DNA of 64,000 bases from Gigaspora margarita (GCA_009809945.1 WTPW01001119.1:128242-192241), one strand, 5' to 3'. Numbered from the stretch's first letter, positions 35,966 through 49,198 are shown. Program-made: numbers and translations. The notes: generated by a model not told the origin, from the letters alone.

Positions 35966-36885
35966 CAAGATCTGAAGTATGAGGCTTTAGGTGCCAAAAT
36001 CGGTTTTTTTTTTCGATTCTGAATCAAAATGGAACGAATAGATATATGTAAAGGATTGCTTACCACAAAAACATTATTAAAAATAAAAACTTTTCACTAT
36101 AGAAACACTCAATTGCCAGGTTGAATCGTTCTTAGTTACAAATAATTTGTAACCAATCACTTATGATTTTTGTACTGTATATAATAAAAAATGGATAAGA
36201 AAACTGTAAGGTGATTAGTAAAAACTAGAGGTAGTTTGAATACCTTAAAATGTGGGCCTCAAAGCATCAAAATTTTGATTATTGAAAGTAGAATTAACTA
36301 AATAAACTATATATGGTTTAACAATGAGTTCTTGTTATTTATGAGGAAATGCACTAATCAGATCTTTTCTAATAATCAATACCAATAAGATCTCTAGATC
36401 AGGTTTTTAAAAAATTGCCGATAATTAGTGTTCGCGTTGCCACTACTATCCAATCGAATTTCGTATTTGGTTATACGTCTTTGTATCATGTGTAGTAGGC
36501 TTAATGGTCTAAGTGGAGTATTCAAGTTTCGGTTTTTTATTATGCATTTATGTGAACAGAATAAAAGACATTTTTTCCGTATTTTTGGGCTAGTAAATTT
36601 TAATGCCTGTCTTATCTTGGCCCATTTTGTTTCAAATTTGTTTTTCTTTCTAAATCATAGTAGGGAGAACAAATTTGGGCGAATTAGGATGTTAAAACAT
36701 CTATTAGGGACTGTTATAGAGAAAGAATTTTTCTATAACTTTATTTATTGGACGAACTTTAGTTAAAAATGCCAATTCTTTACAAATCTTGCTCAAAGTC
36801 GGCTGATAATTACGAATTAATTAAGTTTATATAACGTTGGTAATTTATCTCAAAAGAATCGTGTAGATTAATAATTGTTTGAATT

Positions 36886-37037
36886 GGCATTATCGATGAT
36901 GTCTATTGTAATCTGCTGTGAAAAATTCATTTATGTTAACATTATCGTTGATGTCTATCGTAATTTAATGTAAGAAATTCATTTAAAAACTTGGGATGAC
37001 ACGCAGTAAAGTTTGTATTGGCATTATCGTTGATGTC
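36886..37037 (+). promoter_or_regulatory. three copies of GGCATTATCGTTGATGTC
   Basis: GGCATTATCGATGATGTC (36886-36903), AACATTATCGTTGATGTC (36938-36955) and GGCATTATCGTTGATGTC (37020-37037), spaced 52 and 82 bp. They lie 550-700 bp before the ATPase start. They could be binding sites or a decayed minisatellite. Confidence 0.35.
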
Positions 37038-37180
37038 AGCTGTATAAAAAATTCGAGATGATCTTTATATATTATTCTATGTTTTGATTTATTATTATAT
37101 ATAGTTGCCTACGTTACTTTCCCAAAAAGAACTTATTTTAAGGTGTATAAATAAGTTACCCGGGCAATTGATTTACATTA

Positions 37181-37190
37181 GCCAATCAGA
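37181..37190 (+). promoter_or_regulatory. CCAAT box candidate
   Basis: GCCAATCAGA about 400 bp upstream of the ATPase ATG fits the HAP/NF-Y consensus CCAATCA. Position is plausible for a fungal promoter; function is inferred. Confidence 0.3.
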
Positions 37191-37585
37191 AGAAAGTCTG
37201 TAAATGAAGCTACTATAGGGTAATTAAATCGGACCGAGAGAAATTACGCTTGGAATTCTTTAAGCCACGACCCATCTGTACTACCTGTCAACCTACTGCG
37301 TAACTGCGTATTTAAACTGAACACGGTTTAAATCTTGATATTTTAGATTCCTTATTTGAAGTGTTCTTGAATTTGTGATTTTGCCTCACATGCCGCCAGA
37401 ATTTCGGTGACAAATATATCGTACTAACAAACGAGGTCGGCTATTTGTTTTCACCTGCAATTTGATTTTATGTCGGATTTATTTGCAGCTCGGAGCATTT
37501 AGAACGAATATTACCTTCGTCCAGGACTGATTTAAGATAACACGGAAAAATTTTTCGAAACAGATAAAGAATCATAAAAATAGAC

Positions 37586-40500
37586 ATGAATCCTGTGTTA
37601 GAAGAGGACGAAGAGTACGATAATGACGATAGATATAATAGACCATTATTAAGAAAAGTCAGTGCGGATAAAAAAAGAGATAAATCTACAGTGATTGATT
37701 TTTCGAGTAATTTTATTTAAATTATCTTCTTAACTATACACAAAGTTGTAGGCCTGATAATATCTTTTAATTATTTAGATAATGATGGGCCAGATGATAC
37801 TTCTATTCAAAGAGTCTATCTAGAAGAAGAGGATCTTAATGTATGTTAAAGTCAAGATAGGATAATAATTCTGTTAATGAGATCTCATCAATTTACGAAT
37901 TATGTATTTAATTAAACTATAATGGACTTTTTTAGATTCTTTTAGTAGGTTACAAGTTTAACCGATACCGTCTTTATATATATTATATTTTGTGCGTTTT
38001 GACTGGAGGAATTTTTTATCTCATTGGTCGATGGATACCGAAATTATGGGTTTGGTCGGTGGGCAACGTTTGTGAGCTAGGAAAAGCAGAATGGGTGGTT
38101 GTGAAGGTTGGTTCAAGTTATTGTCTTCAGTTTAGTTTAATGATATAATAATAACTTCCATCATCCTTCCACAGAATCAATGGGGAGATGTGTCAATCGA
38201 ACATGTGATCCGTAAATATTATGGTGGAACCATATCTTCAGTCTTCCCTGTTGATCATCCCGAAGACAATAACGTTTCGAGGCTTGCCTCTTACCGAACA
38301 GATGACATTTTGCATAATCTGCACTTTTTTGATCATCGTTATATTAGATTCATTTACAACCCTATATTAGGAAAATTCGTGCAGAATAAGTAGGCACATA
38401 AATTATTCTTCATTTTTATTTATTTTGCTTTCTATTTTCTGAGTGTGGTTTGCCCTCTTTAAATTTCAGCTTTTGGAAAGATCCTACATGGGTGTCCGTT
38501 AAAATGCTAAAAAAGGGAGTTAATCGTGAGACTCGTAATGAACGCGAAATTATCTTTGGTCAGAATTTGATTGATATTCAAGAAAAGTCTACTGCCCAAC
38601 TTTTAATTGAAGAGGTTTGATATTATATCATTATCATTTGAAATCGGATATATTGTCTTAACATATTTACATAATCACTTTAACATATTTCAAGGCCTTG
38701 CACCCGTTTTATATCTTTCAAATCTTTTCAATAGTGCTTTGGTGTCTTGACGAATATTACTACTATGCTACATGTATATTTATAATATCTGTGACTAGTA
38801 TTATTACTACGCTGATAGACATAAAACAGGTTAATAATTTATTATTATATTTTGAATTATTGATTAGCATTTTAATGATCAATAATCAATCATTTTAGAC
38901 TATGAAAAAACTACGTGAAATGTCAAAATTTATTTGTAATGTACGGATATTTCGTGGTAATCTCTGTAAGTTTGTGTAGTTTTTGTGGGCTTCGATGCAA
39001 TGTTGGTTGATGACTTGGGATGACCTTTTATGACTTTTTAATATACGACAATAAAAAATTTACTCCTATGGCTAACAATCATGTGATTATACGACTAAGG
39101 TCATACTATAACTTAAGTCATTGGCCAACACTGCTTCAATGAGATATAGAAATATGTGAGTATCTTTCTTATAAATTTATCTGACCTTTTTGTAACAGGG
39201 AGATATGTCTCGTCGGAAGAGTTAGTTCCAGGAGACGTATTTGAAATATCTGACAAACATTTGCATATTTTTCCGTGTGATGCTGTTTTATTGTCAGGTG
39301 ATTGCATTGTAAATGAAAGCATGCTCACTGGTAGGGGACAGTTATTTATCAAAAAAACGCCTAACTATTAGAACCGGATATATAAATTCTAAATAACAGA
39401 AACCTTACTTAGGAGAATCTATTCCTGTATCTAAATTGCCTATCGATGATACATCTTTGCATATATTGGATTTAACTACCACTAATGTTCGGCCGGAGGT
39501 GGCAAAACATTTTTTATTTTCTGGAACGAAAATTGTGCGAGTACGTAGAGCCAAGAGCGGCATTACATCATCCAGTGCAGATGTCGGCAACACATCTGAT
39601 GATGACGGAGCTTTAGCAATGGTCGTACGCACAGGCAAGTTATCTTGACTTAAAAAAATTGAAACAGTATCGACAATAGATATTTGTTTATTTTTTTATT
39701 TTTTTATTTTTTATTTTATTTTTTTTTTTAAATTCATTCTAGGATTTAATACAACTAAGGGTTCTTTGATTAGATCGATGCTGTTTCCAAAGCCACATAA
39801 ATTTAAATTTTATCGTGACTCATTTCGTTTCATTGGTGTTTTGGCCATAATTGGTAAAATATGAATTATTTTGCCTTATGCTTTATATGATTTCTTAATT
39901 TTGTTCTTAACAAAATGATATCATCGACATTTTTTTTTTTTATAGCTGCGATTGGTTTTTTGATTAGTACTTATAATTTTATTAGATTGGGGGTAAATGC
40001 TGTTATTATAATTTTGCGTGCGTTAGACTTAATTACTATTGTGGTTCCTCCTGCATTACCCGCAACAATGACTATTGGCACAAACTTCGCTATTGGAAGA
40101 TTAAAAAAAGAGGGAATTTTTTGTATTAGTCCAACAAGGTAATTAATTAGTTTTGGTAATACATGCGCGCAACAATTTATAAATTTATAAGTTCGTATAT
40201 ATTTACACATTATTATAGGGTTAATGTTGGAGGAAAGTTGAATGTAATGTGTTTTGATAAAACTGGCACGCTAACAGAGGACGGTCTAGACGTTTTAGGT
40301 GTTCGTTTTATCAATCAGACATCAAGCAGGTTAGAATCTCTTAGTTATTTTAGTTCTTTCCTAAGATGATAGTTAATTTAACTTTTTGAATAGGTTCACG
40401 GAGCTTCATACTACAGTTGACACACTCTCTAAAAGTGATAGCAACACAAATAATTATTCTATTCCACCAATTTTGTGCGCTATGACTACATGTCATTCCC

Positions 40501-43325
40501 TTAAATTAGTAAATGGTGAACTAATTGGTGATCCACTTGATCTAAAAATGTTTGATTTCACAAAATGGATACTTGAAGAAAGTGGGCAAGGAGTTTCATC
40601 CGGTGCATTAGACTTGCCAGCTAGTTCAACACACTCCGGGAGACCAAGTAGCCCAACTGGAGCTGGTGGTATAGTACCGACAGTGGTCAGACCGCCTAAT
40701 AGTAGACAATTTGATTTGGCAGAAGTATTTGATGCTGATGGAAAAAACGGTGACGGGAAGGTGAACGTTTGCTCATATCTAATCTATGTTATTTGTTTGA
40801 TAGTGAAATTCATCATTAACCAGTTAGTCTCGTTTATAGCCCACACCATTTATAGAACTCGGAATAATTCGAACCTTCGAATTTGTCTCATCATTACGAC
40901 GTATGAGCGTACTCGTAAAACGCCTGCGGAATCAAACAATTGAAGTTTATGTTAAAGGAGCACCAGAAGTAATGCGCGATATTTGTAGAGCCGATTCCTG
41001 TGAGTTTCACTCCAAACATGTATTAATGCCCAGCAACGAAAGTTTTGACTTAATAGATTAATTATTATGCTGTTATCCAGTTCCGGAGGATTATGATGAA
41101 TTATTACATTATTACACCCATAATGGCTTTCGTGTAATTGCATGCGCTTCAAGGAGTTTTACAGATCTCAGTTGGATGAAGGCTCAGAAGATCAAAAGGT
41201 TAGATCTATTAATCATTAACTCGTAAATGCTAATAATCTTATAACTTTTTTTCTTTTTTTTTTTTTGATATATATGTCCATTATAAAGAGAACAGATAGA
41301 ACAAGATTTAGAGTTTATAGGCATTATAATATTTGAGAATAAATTGAAGCCCGGTACAGCCTCAGTTGTTGAAACCCTCAAAAGGGCTAAAATACGACAG
41401 ATAATGTGTACTGGTAAATACTATTTTCATTCACAAATCGACAATTTTTTTGATTGTCTAATAGATCATATTTTATTCATAAATCATCTAGGTGATAATG
41501 TTTTGACCGCAATAAGTGTCTCTCGTGAATGTGGATTAATTAATAAGGCCTCAAAAGTTTATGTACCGAGATTCGCTCAAGGATCGTCTCTAAGTTCGCG
41601 AGCATCTATTTTATGGGAGAGCTTGGATAACCCAAAGGATTCATTGGATTCAACAACATTAAAGGTATTTATTTTACCGGTTAGAAATTTTTTTTATAAA
41701 TTTTATAGTGATTAAATTATGATTTATTACTATTATAATAGCAAATTATTTCTGTATCACAGGATTTTCCTAGCGAATATCCGTTTATCGGTCCTTATGA
41801 ATATGATCTTGCTGTGACTGGCGATGTTTTCCGTTGGATTATAGATTATGGAGATGAGATGACACTGTATCGGGTATCTATTCTATATATTTGTAACAGT
41901 TCATATAAATAATAAAAATTTTTTTTTTTGAACATATTTCAAATGTTCTGAATGTTCTGTAGATGCTTGTCAAAGGTCAAATATTTGCTCGTATGTCGCC
42001 AGACGAGAAACACGAATTAGTAGAAAAACTACAAGAAATAGGATATTGTGTTGGTTTCTGTGGTGATGGTGCCAATGATTGTGGGGCACTTAAAGCAGCT
42101 GATGTTGGACTGTCACTTTCTGATGCTGAAGCTTCTGTTGCAGCTCCATTTACGAGTCGCAATATGGATATCAGCTGTGTTATCGAAGTTATCAAGTATG
42201 TTATGACTTATTTGAATTTTTCGTTGGGTTTTTTTTCTAAAAACATTCTTCTGTTTTATTATTAAAATTCATTAGAGAAGGTCGTGCCGCCCTGGTTACA
42301 AGCTTCAGTTGTTTCAAATATATGGCTCTGTATAGCATAATTCAGTTCACAACAGTTAGCATATTATATTATTATGGGTCTAATTTGGGAAACCTTCAGG
42401 TGAAATTTGATTTATACAATTCTATAAGGACAATATAAGAATTATTCTTGCTTATATTATTCTGCTTATTAGTTTCTTTATATAGATTTGTTCTTAATAT
42501 TGCCTATCGCAGTTCTAAGTAAGGTCCATTTACTCCTTTGGGTTTATTTATGAACTTCTTTGTTGATTTAACACTTGTTATCTAGTGGGTCGCACGGAAC
42601 CGTTCCCACGCATACACCCAAAACGCCCAACTGCAAGCTTGGTCTCTAAGAAGGTGCTAACGCCGGTGATTGGACAAATTTTAATCCAGTCAGGAATTCA
42701 ATTCTTAGTTCTCATAATTATACACAATCAACCATGGTAAATTTTTACATATCAATTTACATTTCATTTTTCGAGCTAATTCGAAGTTATTATATTTCAA
42801 ACTTACTGCAGGTATCGGAAACCAACCTTTAACCCGAATGAGACAGATATAAAAAATTTTGACAACTCGATGTTATTTTTATTATCTTGTTTTCAATACA
42901 TCATTATCGCAGCGGTGTTTAGTGTTGGACCTCCATATAGAAAATCGATGTTCACAAATGGTATTTAAAATTACATTATTGAATATTAACGCTTGTTTTT
43001 TCTAAGAACCTTACAATCTAATTGTTTCGATGCAATAGTTCCATTTATAATCACGGCGGCTTTTTTTACTCTTCTCAACGCAGTAATCCTTATATCACCT
43101 TCAAATGTTGTTGTTAACCTTCTAGAGCTTGAGAACATTGATTATCTCTTTCGATGGTATCTATTGGCTATTGTAATAGCGGACTTTCTTATATCATTTT
43201 TTATGGAGAAATACGTTTTTGATGTCATTTCACGATGGATAGGTACTGTAATAGACGGTAGTACCAAGTCGGACAAAAAAATGTTTAAAAAAATATTAGC
43301 CGAAATGGACGCTAAAGAGCCGTAA
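37586..43325 (+). CDS. P5B-type ATPase (Ypk9/ATP13A2 group), 24 exons
   Basis: The frame joins across 24 exons: 37586-37706, 37779-37840, 37936-38106, 38175-38389, 38470-38614, 38695-38829, 38899-38965, 39199-39330, 39413-39634, 39743-39853, 39946-40138, 40219-40329, 40394-40760, 40840-40999, 41081-41198, 41289-41413, 41492-41664, 41763-41873, 41963-42195, 42276-42399, 42473-42518, 42586-42736, 42812-42960, 43039-43325, giving about 1242 residues, normal for the family. Landmarks: the hydrophobic segment near 74-91 before the first P5B transmembrane pairs, TGES at 349-352 (actuator), PPALP at 495-499 in M4 (P5B signature; P5A has PPELP), DKTGT with phosphorylated Asp 538, GDPLD at 607-611, KGAPE at 723-727, GDGAND at 947-952. 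A Ser/Gly/Pro-rich loop lies at about 625-657. The family's animal members export polyamines from late endosomes/lysosomes and yeast Ypk9 is vacuolar; substrate here is inferred. Intron 9 has a GC donor. All catalytic motifs are intact. Confidence 0.92.
39635..39742 (+). other. GC-AG intron in the ATPase gene
   Basis: Exon 9 ends VVRTG split after the first base of Gly; the only junction that keeps the frame to GFNTTKGS is ACAG|GCAAGT to CTAG|GA. All other introns of this gene use GT-AG. Confidence 0.85.
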
Positions 43326-44010
43326 ATTATAATTAAAATTTTGCAAATATAAATGAAAACGTTTGATTTAATAGTCAACTCTATACTAAACCTATATATC
43401 ATAGACTCTGCTATGATGGGGTCAAGAGGTTTTTTAGAACGGATGAATCATGTTTATTAGGTTTAGAACCACTTTGTGTTTGGGTTAGTTCGATTCTAAT
43501 CTATTTAATACATGTACAGTATAAAATTTTTTAATAAATTTAAAATTTTTTTAGATATTGATAGATATATATTAGTATATACCGTATTTTCGCCCACCTG
43601 CGCGATATGTGCGCGTTATTTAGAGCGTTATTTTGTGGCAAAGAAAAATTTTTCTTAAACCTGCCTGCTGTATCAAATTATTTGTTGAGACGTACATGGG
43701 AGACACGCCCATGCCGTTATTTATGGTTTATAACATTTTTTGCAAAAATGAGCTAACTATACTATCGAATAAAGCAGTATAATTTAGCATTTTATTGATC
43801 CTTGCCATAAGCCAAGGTTGCGTGACATTGACAAATGACAAAAATAGGCTATATTTAAAAATGTGAGATCATTAAGATATTTTTAAATGACAAAAATAAC
43901 AAATGACCTATGTCATTTGGCATGAAAATTTTAATGACAGTTATTTGCCAACCCTGCCATAAGCCGTGTTTAATTGGCCGTTAATAAATTTTTGATTATT
44001 TTCAGATTGA
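43326..44010. other. 3' flank of the ATPase gene and spacer
   Basis: Presumed 3' UTR to about 43420. From 43579 the sequence TATACCGTATTTTCGCCC with GCGCG words resembles the start of an element, and its inverted partner TACGGTATA is at 44723-44731, but the two may belong to different insertions. Confidence 0.35.
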
Positions 44011-44139
44011 ATTAGACATAGTGAATTGACTAGGCAAAAAAATTATTGATCGATGTTGACCCGAAAAAAAATTTTTTAACATGCTTGATCGAGTATGATC
44101 GATCAAGCATGCAATTTATGATCAATCATTGATTAAGTA

Positions 44140-44735
44140 CCCGGGGTATTTTACATTCAACACGTGGTCTAGGGGGATTCCCCTTATGTCAAGAAAATGA
44201 TCTACATCCGATGTAAAACGAAATTTTGATAATAATACCCCCCTTTTTTGTTTATTTTAACATAGAAAAGCTCTAATTATAGGTAAAATTTCATGATATG
44301 CATTTTTTACTTAGAAATCGAGGCTGGTTGTCATAGTAAAATTTTGTGCTATTACGGTTTCTTTGTTGGTTAGCAGGTTGTTTAGGTTACACGAAGATCC
44401 GAAGATCCTGCAATTTTTATTGGTTCCGACAGTGATCTGCAGTGAACTGCGGCTCAGAATTTTCTTGACATAAGGGTACTCGTCTAGGGGATACTATGGT
44501 CAGAGGGGGATACTATGCATTCATATGATATGAGTCATGAATCTGAAAAATAAAATAGTGATCTCGAATAGCTTCTTTTTTTTTTTGAGTATTTATGAAT
44601 AATGGGGTACTTTGCATTTTCTAGAGTCGTGACGTCATTTATAGTACCCGGGTACAATACAAAAAACCCTCCTCAAAAATGGCAGGGGTACTTTACACAG
44701 GGGGTACTTAAAGAGTGTTTTACGGTATATTATAT
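44140..44735. other. GC-richer stretch with GGGGTACT words
   Basis: Repeated forms of GGGGTATT, GGGGATACTA and GGGGTACTTT in both orientations plus GACATAAGGG at 44187 (inverted CCCTTATGTC) and 44468. Probably a composite of one or two non-autonomous elements. No coding frame. Confidence 0.4.
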
Positions 44736-44819
44736 TTACTAGTTAAAATATTATATTAATAATAATATCATGCAACCTTATAAAATTACATCTCTTTTTG
44801 AAATTGTATTCGCATAATG

Positions 44820-45330
44820 TGACCCGATTAGTGATTTGACTCGGTTATATTTAGAGTTATTACCCGGGTTGACTGATCAAAATGGGTCACCCTACCCAGT
44901 GGATCACAGGTCGAAAATTGCTCTGACATGGGTCAAACGGGTCAGAATTCAAAACAGGCAAAAGTCTACTAAACTGTGCAATTCAAATAAAACTCTTATC
45001 CGGGTTGTCTGATCTGTGCAGGTTATCTTTATGATGGATCATGGGTCAAAATTTGGCCTTTTAAAATACAGTAAATATTTTTTGTAAAAAATAAAAGCAA
45101 ATCCAAGCAAGGTCAAGAAATCTTTTAATGCATAATTCAAAAAATTCTATTTAAATATTTATATACAGGCTGCTTTCTATACAACTAGCTTTAATTAAAG
45201 GTTGTTATATCAACTTTTAAGGATTTATTTTAAAAACTTCATGAATTTCTGTTTGATCCATTGATTCAGATCATAACCCGGTTCAATACCTAATCTGCCT
45301 GGGTTGGTATTTTTCAACCTGGTTTAGAAC
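44820..45330. repeat. GGGTCA/ACCCGGGT word blocks
   Basis: Reiteration of GGGTCA, GACCCG and ACCCGGGTT, for example at 44820-45060 and 45255-45320. Equivalent blocks occur at 60520-60620 and 60780-60840. Confidence 0.55.
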
Positions 45331-45334
45331 TTTA

Positions 45335-45480
45335 GTTATATTATGCATGATCATTGATCAATTTAGGTTAATAATTGAGCACCAATTAATAGGCTTAAGC
45401 AACAATAGGTCAAACAATGATTGATAATACTAAATGATCAAATAAGTATTATATTAATTGATTAAAAAATTTTTATTATA
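45335..45480. repeat. AATTGATTGATC word block with distant inverted copy
   Basis: The segment with AATAATTGAGCACCAATTAA and GCTTAAGCAACAATAG (45369-45410) occurs in inverted orientation at 53560-53605. Confidence 0.55.
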
Positions 45481-45867
45481 ATTTTACCTAAAATATTATT
45501 TAATTTCTGATCTAAATGTTTAATGTAAATATTTCATATGGTCAAAAATTTTGATAAAATTATTGTAGTTATTAATATCAGGGCATTGTATTAGCCTCTT
45601 ATTGGGTTACATTATATAAATACAATTTCAAGAATAGATATAATTTATAAGTTTATAAGGTTGTATGATATTATCTATATATTAAAATAAAAATGTGTAT
45701 TATGGTAAATAATTTGATGATTGGCTAGAATCAAAATAATAATATGCTATATTAAATATAAATATGCAAATAGATTATACAAAAGACCATTATATTGTTT
45801 TGCAATATAAATTTTTGTTACACAAAACTAATGCAATGTAATATTATATAAGATCTATTTTTGTAAC

Positions 45868-46126
45868 TTGAACCAAAACCAGGTTTATTTGAACCAAGTT
45901 AGGTTTATTTAAAACCAAATTGGATTTTAAGCCAGATTTATTTGAACTAAAACTAGACTTATTTTAACCAAAACCAGATTTATTTGAACCAAGACTAGGT
46001 TTATTTGAACCAAGACTAAGTTTATTTGAAACAAATCTAAATTTATTTAAACCAAAACTTGGTTTATTTGAACCAAATCTAGATTTATCTGAACCAAGAT
46101 TAGGTTTATTTGAACCAAAACGAAAA
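45868..46126 (+). repeat. minisatellite AGGTTTATTTGAACCAAAACC
   Basis: About eleven imperfect copies of a 21-24-bp unit (ttTATTTGAACCAAgact). No frame spans it. Confidence 0.8.
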
Positions 46127-46396
46127 GCTAAAAAACTAAAAAAATAGATAAAAAGTAAAATATGCTTAAGACAATAGTTTTATTCTTGATACAAGGTAGT
46201 AGTTATCTGAATAACCATATACCTAACTATCTAATCCAAAATTTTTATTACTAGATTTAACTTTTAGCAAATTAGTTAACCTGAAACCAATTAGATAATC
46301 CAAAATTTAAATAATTGGATTGTTATATGTTATTATGCAGCATATGACAATCGCAAAGTAAATTTGAATTTAAGTATTATAGCTAGAAAAAATGTG

Positions 46397-46720
46397 TTTG
46401 TCACTGGCAGTGACTGTCACCGGAATATGATCGACCAATTAGATCATGTAACATTATGATCAAAACAAAACAAAGTGTTGAAACTTACTATCGTTAGGGT
46501 TGGGGTTAGAGCCATAGTTAGGGTTGGGTAATGCTTAGTATATAGTAAAATTTTGCAAAGAATTTTTTTTTAGCATAAAAAATAGTAGGTTCATAAACAA
46601 AATTTTAAGTTAGAAGCGATTTTTCAAAAAAATCAAAGTTTTTGCGTTTTTTATGTTACATGTGATCCTTTGATCTAATTGGTCAATCACATTCCGGTAA
46701 CTGTCATCGCCGGTGACAAA
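46397..46720. mobile_element. 324-bp MITE, ends TTTGTCACTGGCAGTGAC
   Basis: Inverted ends of about 55 bp (through GACCAATTAGATCA). The interior has GTTAGGGTTGGGGTTAG words. The second copy, 55028-56110, is opened by a foldback. Confidence 0.75.
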
Positions 46721-48014
46721 TAGATTCACTCTTATAGCTATTTTATAATTTTTGAAATACTGAAAATAATTAATAACCAATATTATTAAGTTGAAATCAA
46801 TAAGTTATTAGCTTTAGTTAAGAGTAGAGTGTAAGCATTTTCAAATTCATATAAAATAGATTGTAGATTAACTTTGTGTAACTGATATCATATGATTTAC
46901 ATATAATTCAACCAATCAGAACTAATAATTCTTTGTATAATCTGAAAAATATATAGAATTACAAAAAACTTTTATTATATATGATGTTAATTTTTTTTAA
47001 AGCAATATATATTGTGGAACTTCACTATTATAAACAACCTATTTTAATCTACATATCAAATAAATTTTATACAAATTGGCTAAGTTGTTAAAAAATTTTA
47101 TTAGAAACATTTTTTTTTATTACTATGTAAAAATCCAATATATCACATAGATTATATGAAAAATAATCCATGTATACTTTACCCTTAAATACAGAAATTT
47201 ATCAATTTGATTATCAACAATTTATTAGTATTTTAGAAATTATAAAAATAGCTATAAATCTGAATTTTATACTAATATTGTTATTGGTTTTGTATAGTTG
47301 TACTAATGACTTTGTCTGGCTTTAAAAAAGCCCAATTTTTTGAAAAAGTAGATTAAATTATAACTTATTTCATAGCTTATTAAAAGTTTATATTGAACTA
47401 ACTTTTTTTATGGATAACTGATTTAATTAAATATCCAGTTTTAGTTTTGGGTACCTAGTTGATGAGAGTAACCTAATAGATTACAAGTAAAGGTTTTTTT
47501 AATTGGATATCTAGATTATCTAATTATATTTAAGTGATCTATTTTAGTTTTAAATACTCAGTTGAAGAAGGTGTTTGATCCAACAAGTCACAAATATTAA
47601 TTTTTAAACTGGTTTAGAACTCTACAAGATAGCAGTTATATAGATCTTATCTATATATTTATATATTAAAATACAAGCATATATTATAGCAAATAATTAA
47701 ATAGTTGGTTAGGATTAAAATAATCAACATACTATATATACCCTGAAGCAAGGTAAGGATTAATTGCTAGTTATTAATATAATATTTTAACTAATAAATA
47801 TAATATAATCAATAATTGATTTAATAATTGATCGATTATATCTACTTAAGCTCATAAATTGTATGTTTAATTAATTATACTCAATCAAGTATATATTTTT
47901 AATTTTTGATCAATTAAAAAAATTTTTTTCACATCAATTATCAATCAATAATTTTTTGCCAAGTCAATTCACTAGACCTAATAAGAAGTTAACATGATGC
48001 CCTTAATATTAATA
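46721..48014. other. AT-rich stretch with word blocks
   Basis: No gene. It contains TTAATTGGATATCTAGATTATCTAATTAT-type words at 46200-46320 and 47400-47600 and the right arm of the 44011 unit at its end. Confidence 0.35.
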
Positions 48015-48328
48015 CTGTATGTTTCTGAAAATAAGCTACCCTTTTTGGCCAAAAAGTTATACAAAAAAACATAAGGGTAGCTTATTTTTGAATTGTTAAA
48101 TTTTTTGAAAATTGAAAATTGTACTAATAAAAGTTTTTCAAATACTGCTAAATTTTTACTATAAGTGTACTTCGATGTTCTGAACAAGTTTACTTAATGG
48201 CACTTTTGAGGTTTACTTAGTAAAATTTAGACTTTTATATATAGCAACTACTAATAATTTCATTAAAATTTTTAAAAAATAAAGAGGTAGCTTCTTTTGA
48301 AAGTAGCTTATTTTTAGAAACATACAGT
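48015..48328. mobile_element. 314-bp MITE in TA
   Basis: TIR CTGTATGTTTCTGAAAATAA and complement, TA on both sides (48013-48014 and 48329-48330). Core GTTCTGAACAAGTTTACTTA at 48177-48196. The older copy is at 18677-18989. Confidence 0.85.
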
Positions 48329-48449
48329 AATTACAATATTTTTATCAAAAATATTAGCTATATAAAATATTTACATTAGATATTTAGATTAGAAATTAAA
48401 TAATATTCTAAATAAAAGTATATTAAAAATTTTTTAATTATTATATAAT

Positions 48450-49088
48450 AGACTACTAAGAGTTGTTGGACAAAGTATTGCACAAGTACCCTTCTACTAG
48501 CATACAGGTAATTTTAGAACACCAAGGTTTAGGAAGTAACTGTGAGATTACAATTGTCTGAATAAGGCTCTGTATCTACTTGGAAGTTTAGAATCTGTAA
48601 TATAAGAAAAGCAAGGAATATAATAAGTTAGTGAAATAACAAAATAGGAAGTAGTACCAAAAATCCAGGTTGTACAGAAGGTAAGGTATAGAAAACTCTG
48701 TAGGTAGTATTGTATGTTTTGGCTGTCTATAGCCTTTTTTGGATTGTTCATATTCAAAATTGTCCAAATATCCAAGATTGTTCAAAGCTTGTTCAGGCTT
48801 TAATAATTAATAAATCTATTTAAAAAATAAATAACTATATATTTTTTTAGATGCTAAACACATTCTAGTATAAATTAAAATAGGTTATCTTAATAAAATT
48901 TTAAGTAATTTTACTTTATTTAATTGTTCAATATTGTCTAAAATTGTCCAAATCATTGTTTAAAGCTGTCCCATAACAACACTGCTGGTCAAGAATATCT
49001 GAATTTGTTGTCTTAAATATAGTATAATACTATATCATATAATATATACAAAACATATACTTAATAAAATTCATCAAGACAAGATCTC

Positions 49089-49124
<36 letters not shown>
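48450..49124 (+). mobile_element. possible retroposon with 31-A tail
   Basis: A body without a frame ends in AATAAA (49063-49068), 25 bp, then 31 consecutive A (49094-49124), as in a retrotransposed transcript. TCAAAATTGTCCAA and TTGTTCAAAGC words recur inside. 5' end and target duplication not found. Confidence 0.4.
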
Positions 49125-49127
<3 letters not shown>

Positions 49128-49198
49128 AATTAATCAATATAATACTTATTTAATTCATGATCCATATGCCAAACAGTGAAAATCTATAGTAATATATG

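Larger units (their letters stand above)
35966..37585. other. intergenic and upstream region of the P5B ATPase gene
   Basis: An open frame at 36428-36766 (112 codons) has no start context or similarity I can support. Closer to the ATPase gene are three near-copies of an 18-bp motif (36886, 36938, 37020) and an inverted CCAAT-type GCCAATCAGA at 37181-37190. Confidence 0.4.
44011..47982. mobile_element. ~4-kb unit bounded by inverted repeats with ATTGATC words
   Basis: The left arm 44011-44140 (ATTAGACATAGTGAATTGAC, then GGCAAAAAAATTATTGATCG) is matched in inverted orientation by 47830-47982. The arms are rich in TTGATCAATTATTGATC words. In between lie the GC-richer stretch 44150-44735, word blocks, the minisatellite 45868-46126 and the MITE 46397-46720. 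No target duplication or transposase found, so it may be two separate ends rather than one element. Confidence 0.45.

Noticed and set aside
36428-36766. 112-codon open frame
   Set aside because: No similarity, Phe/Leu-rich composition of AT-rich DNA, no supporting splice or promoter context.
42993-43038. Separate small gene starting at 42993 upstream of the last ATPase exon
   Set aside because: The P5B reading frame is restored by the acceptor at 43037-43038, which joins MFTN to [10 protein letters not shown] as in the family; the upstream part of the open frame is intron.
43579-44731. Single element bounded by TATACCGTA inverted ends
   Set aside because: Only 9-10 bp match, and the interval overlaps the left arm of the 44011 unit, so the pair may be coincidental; mentioned only in passing.
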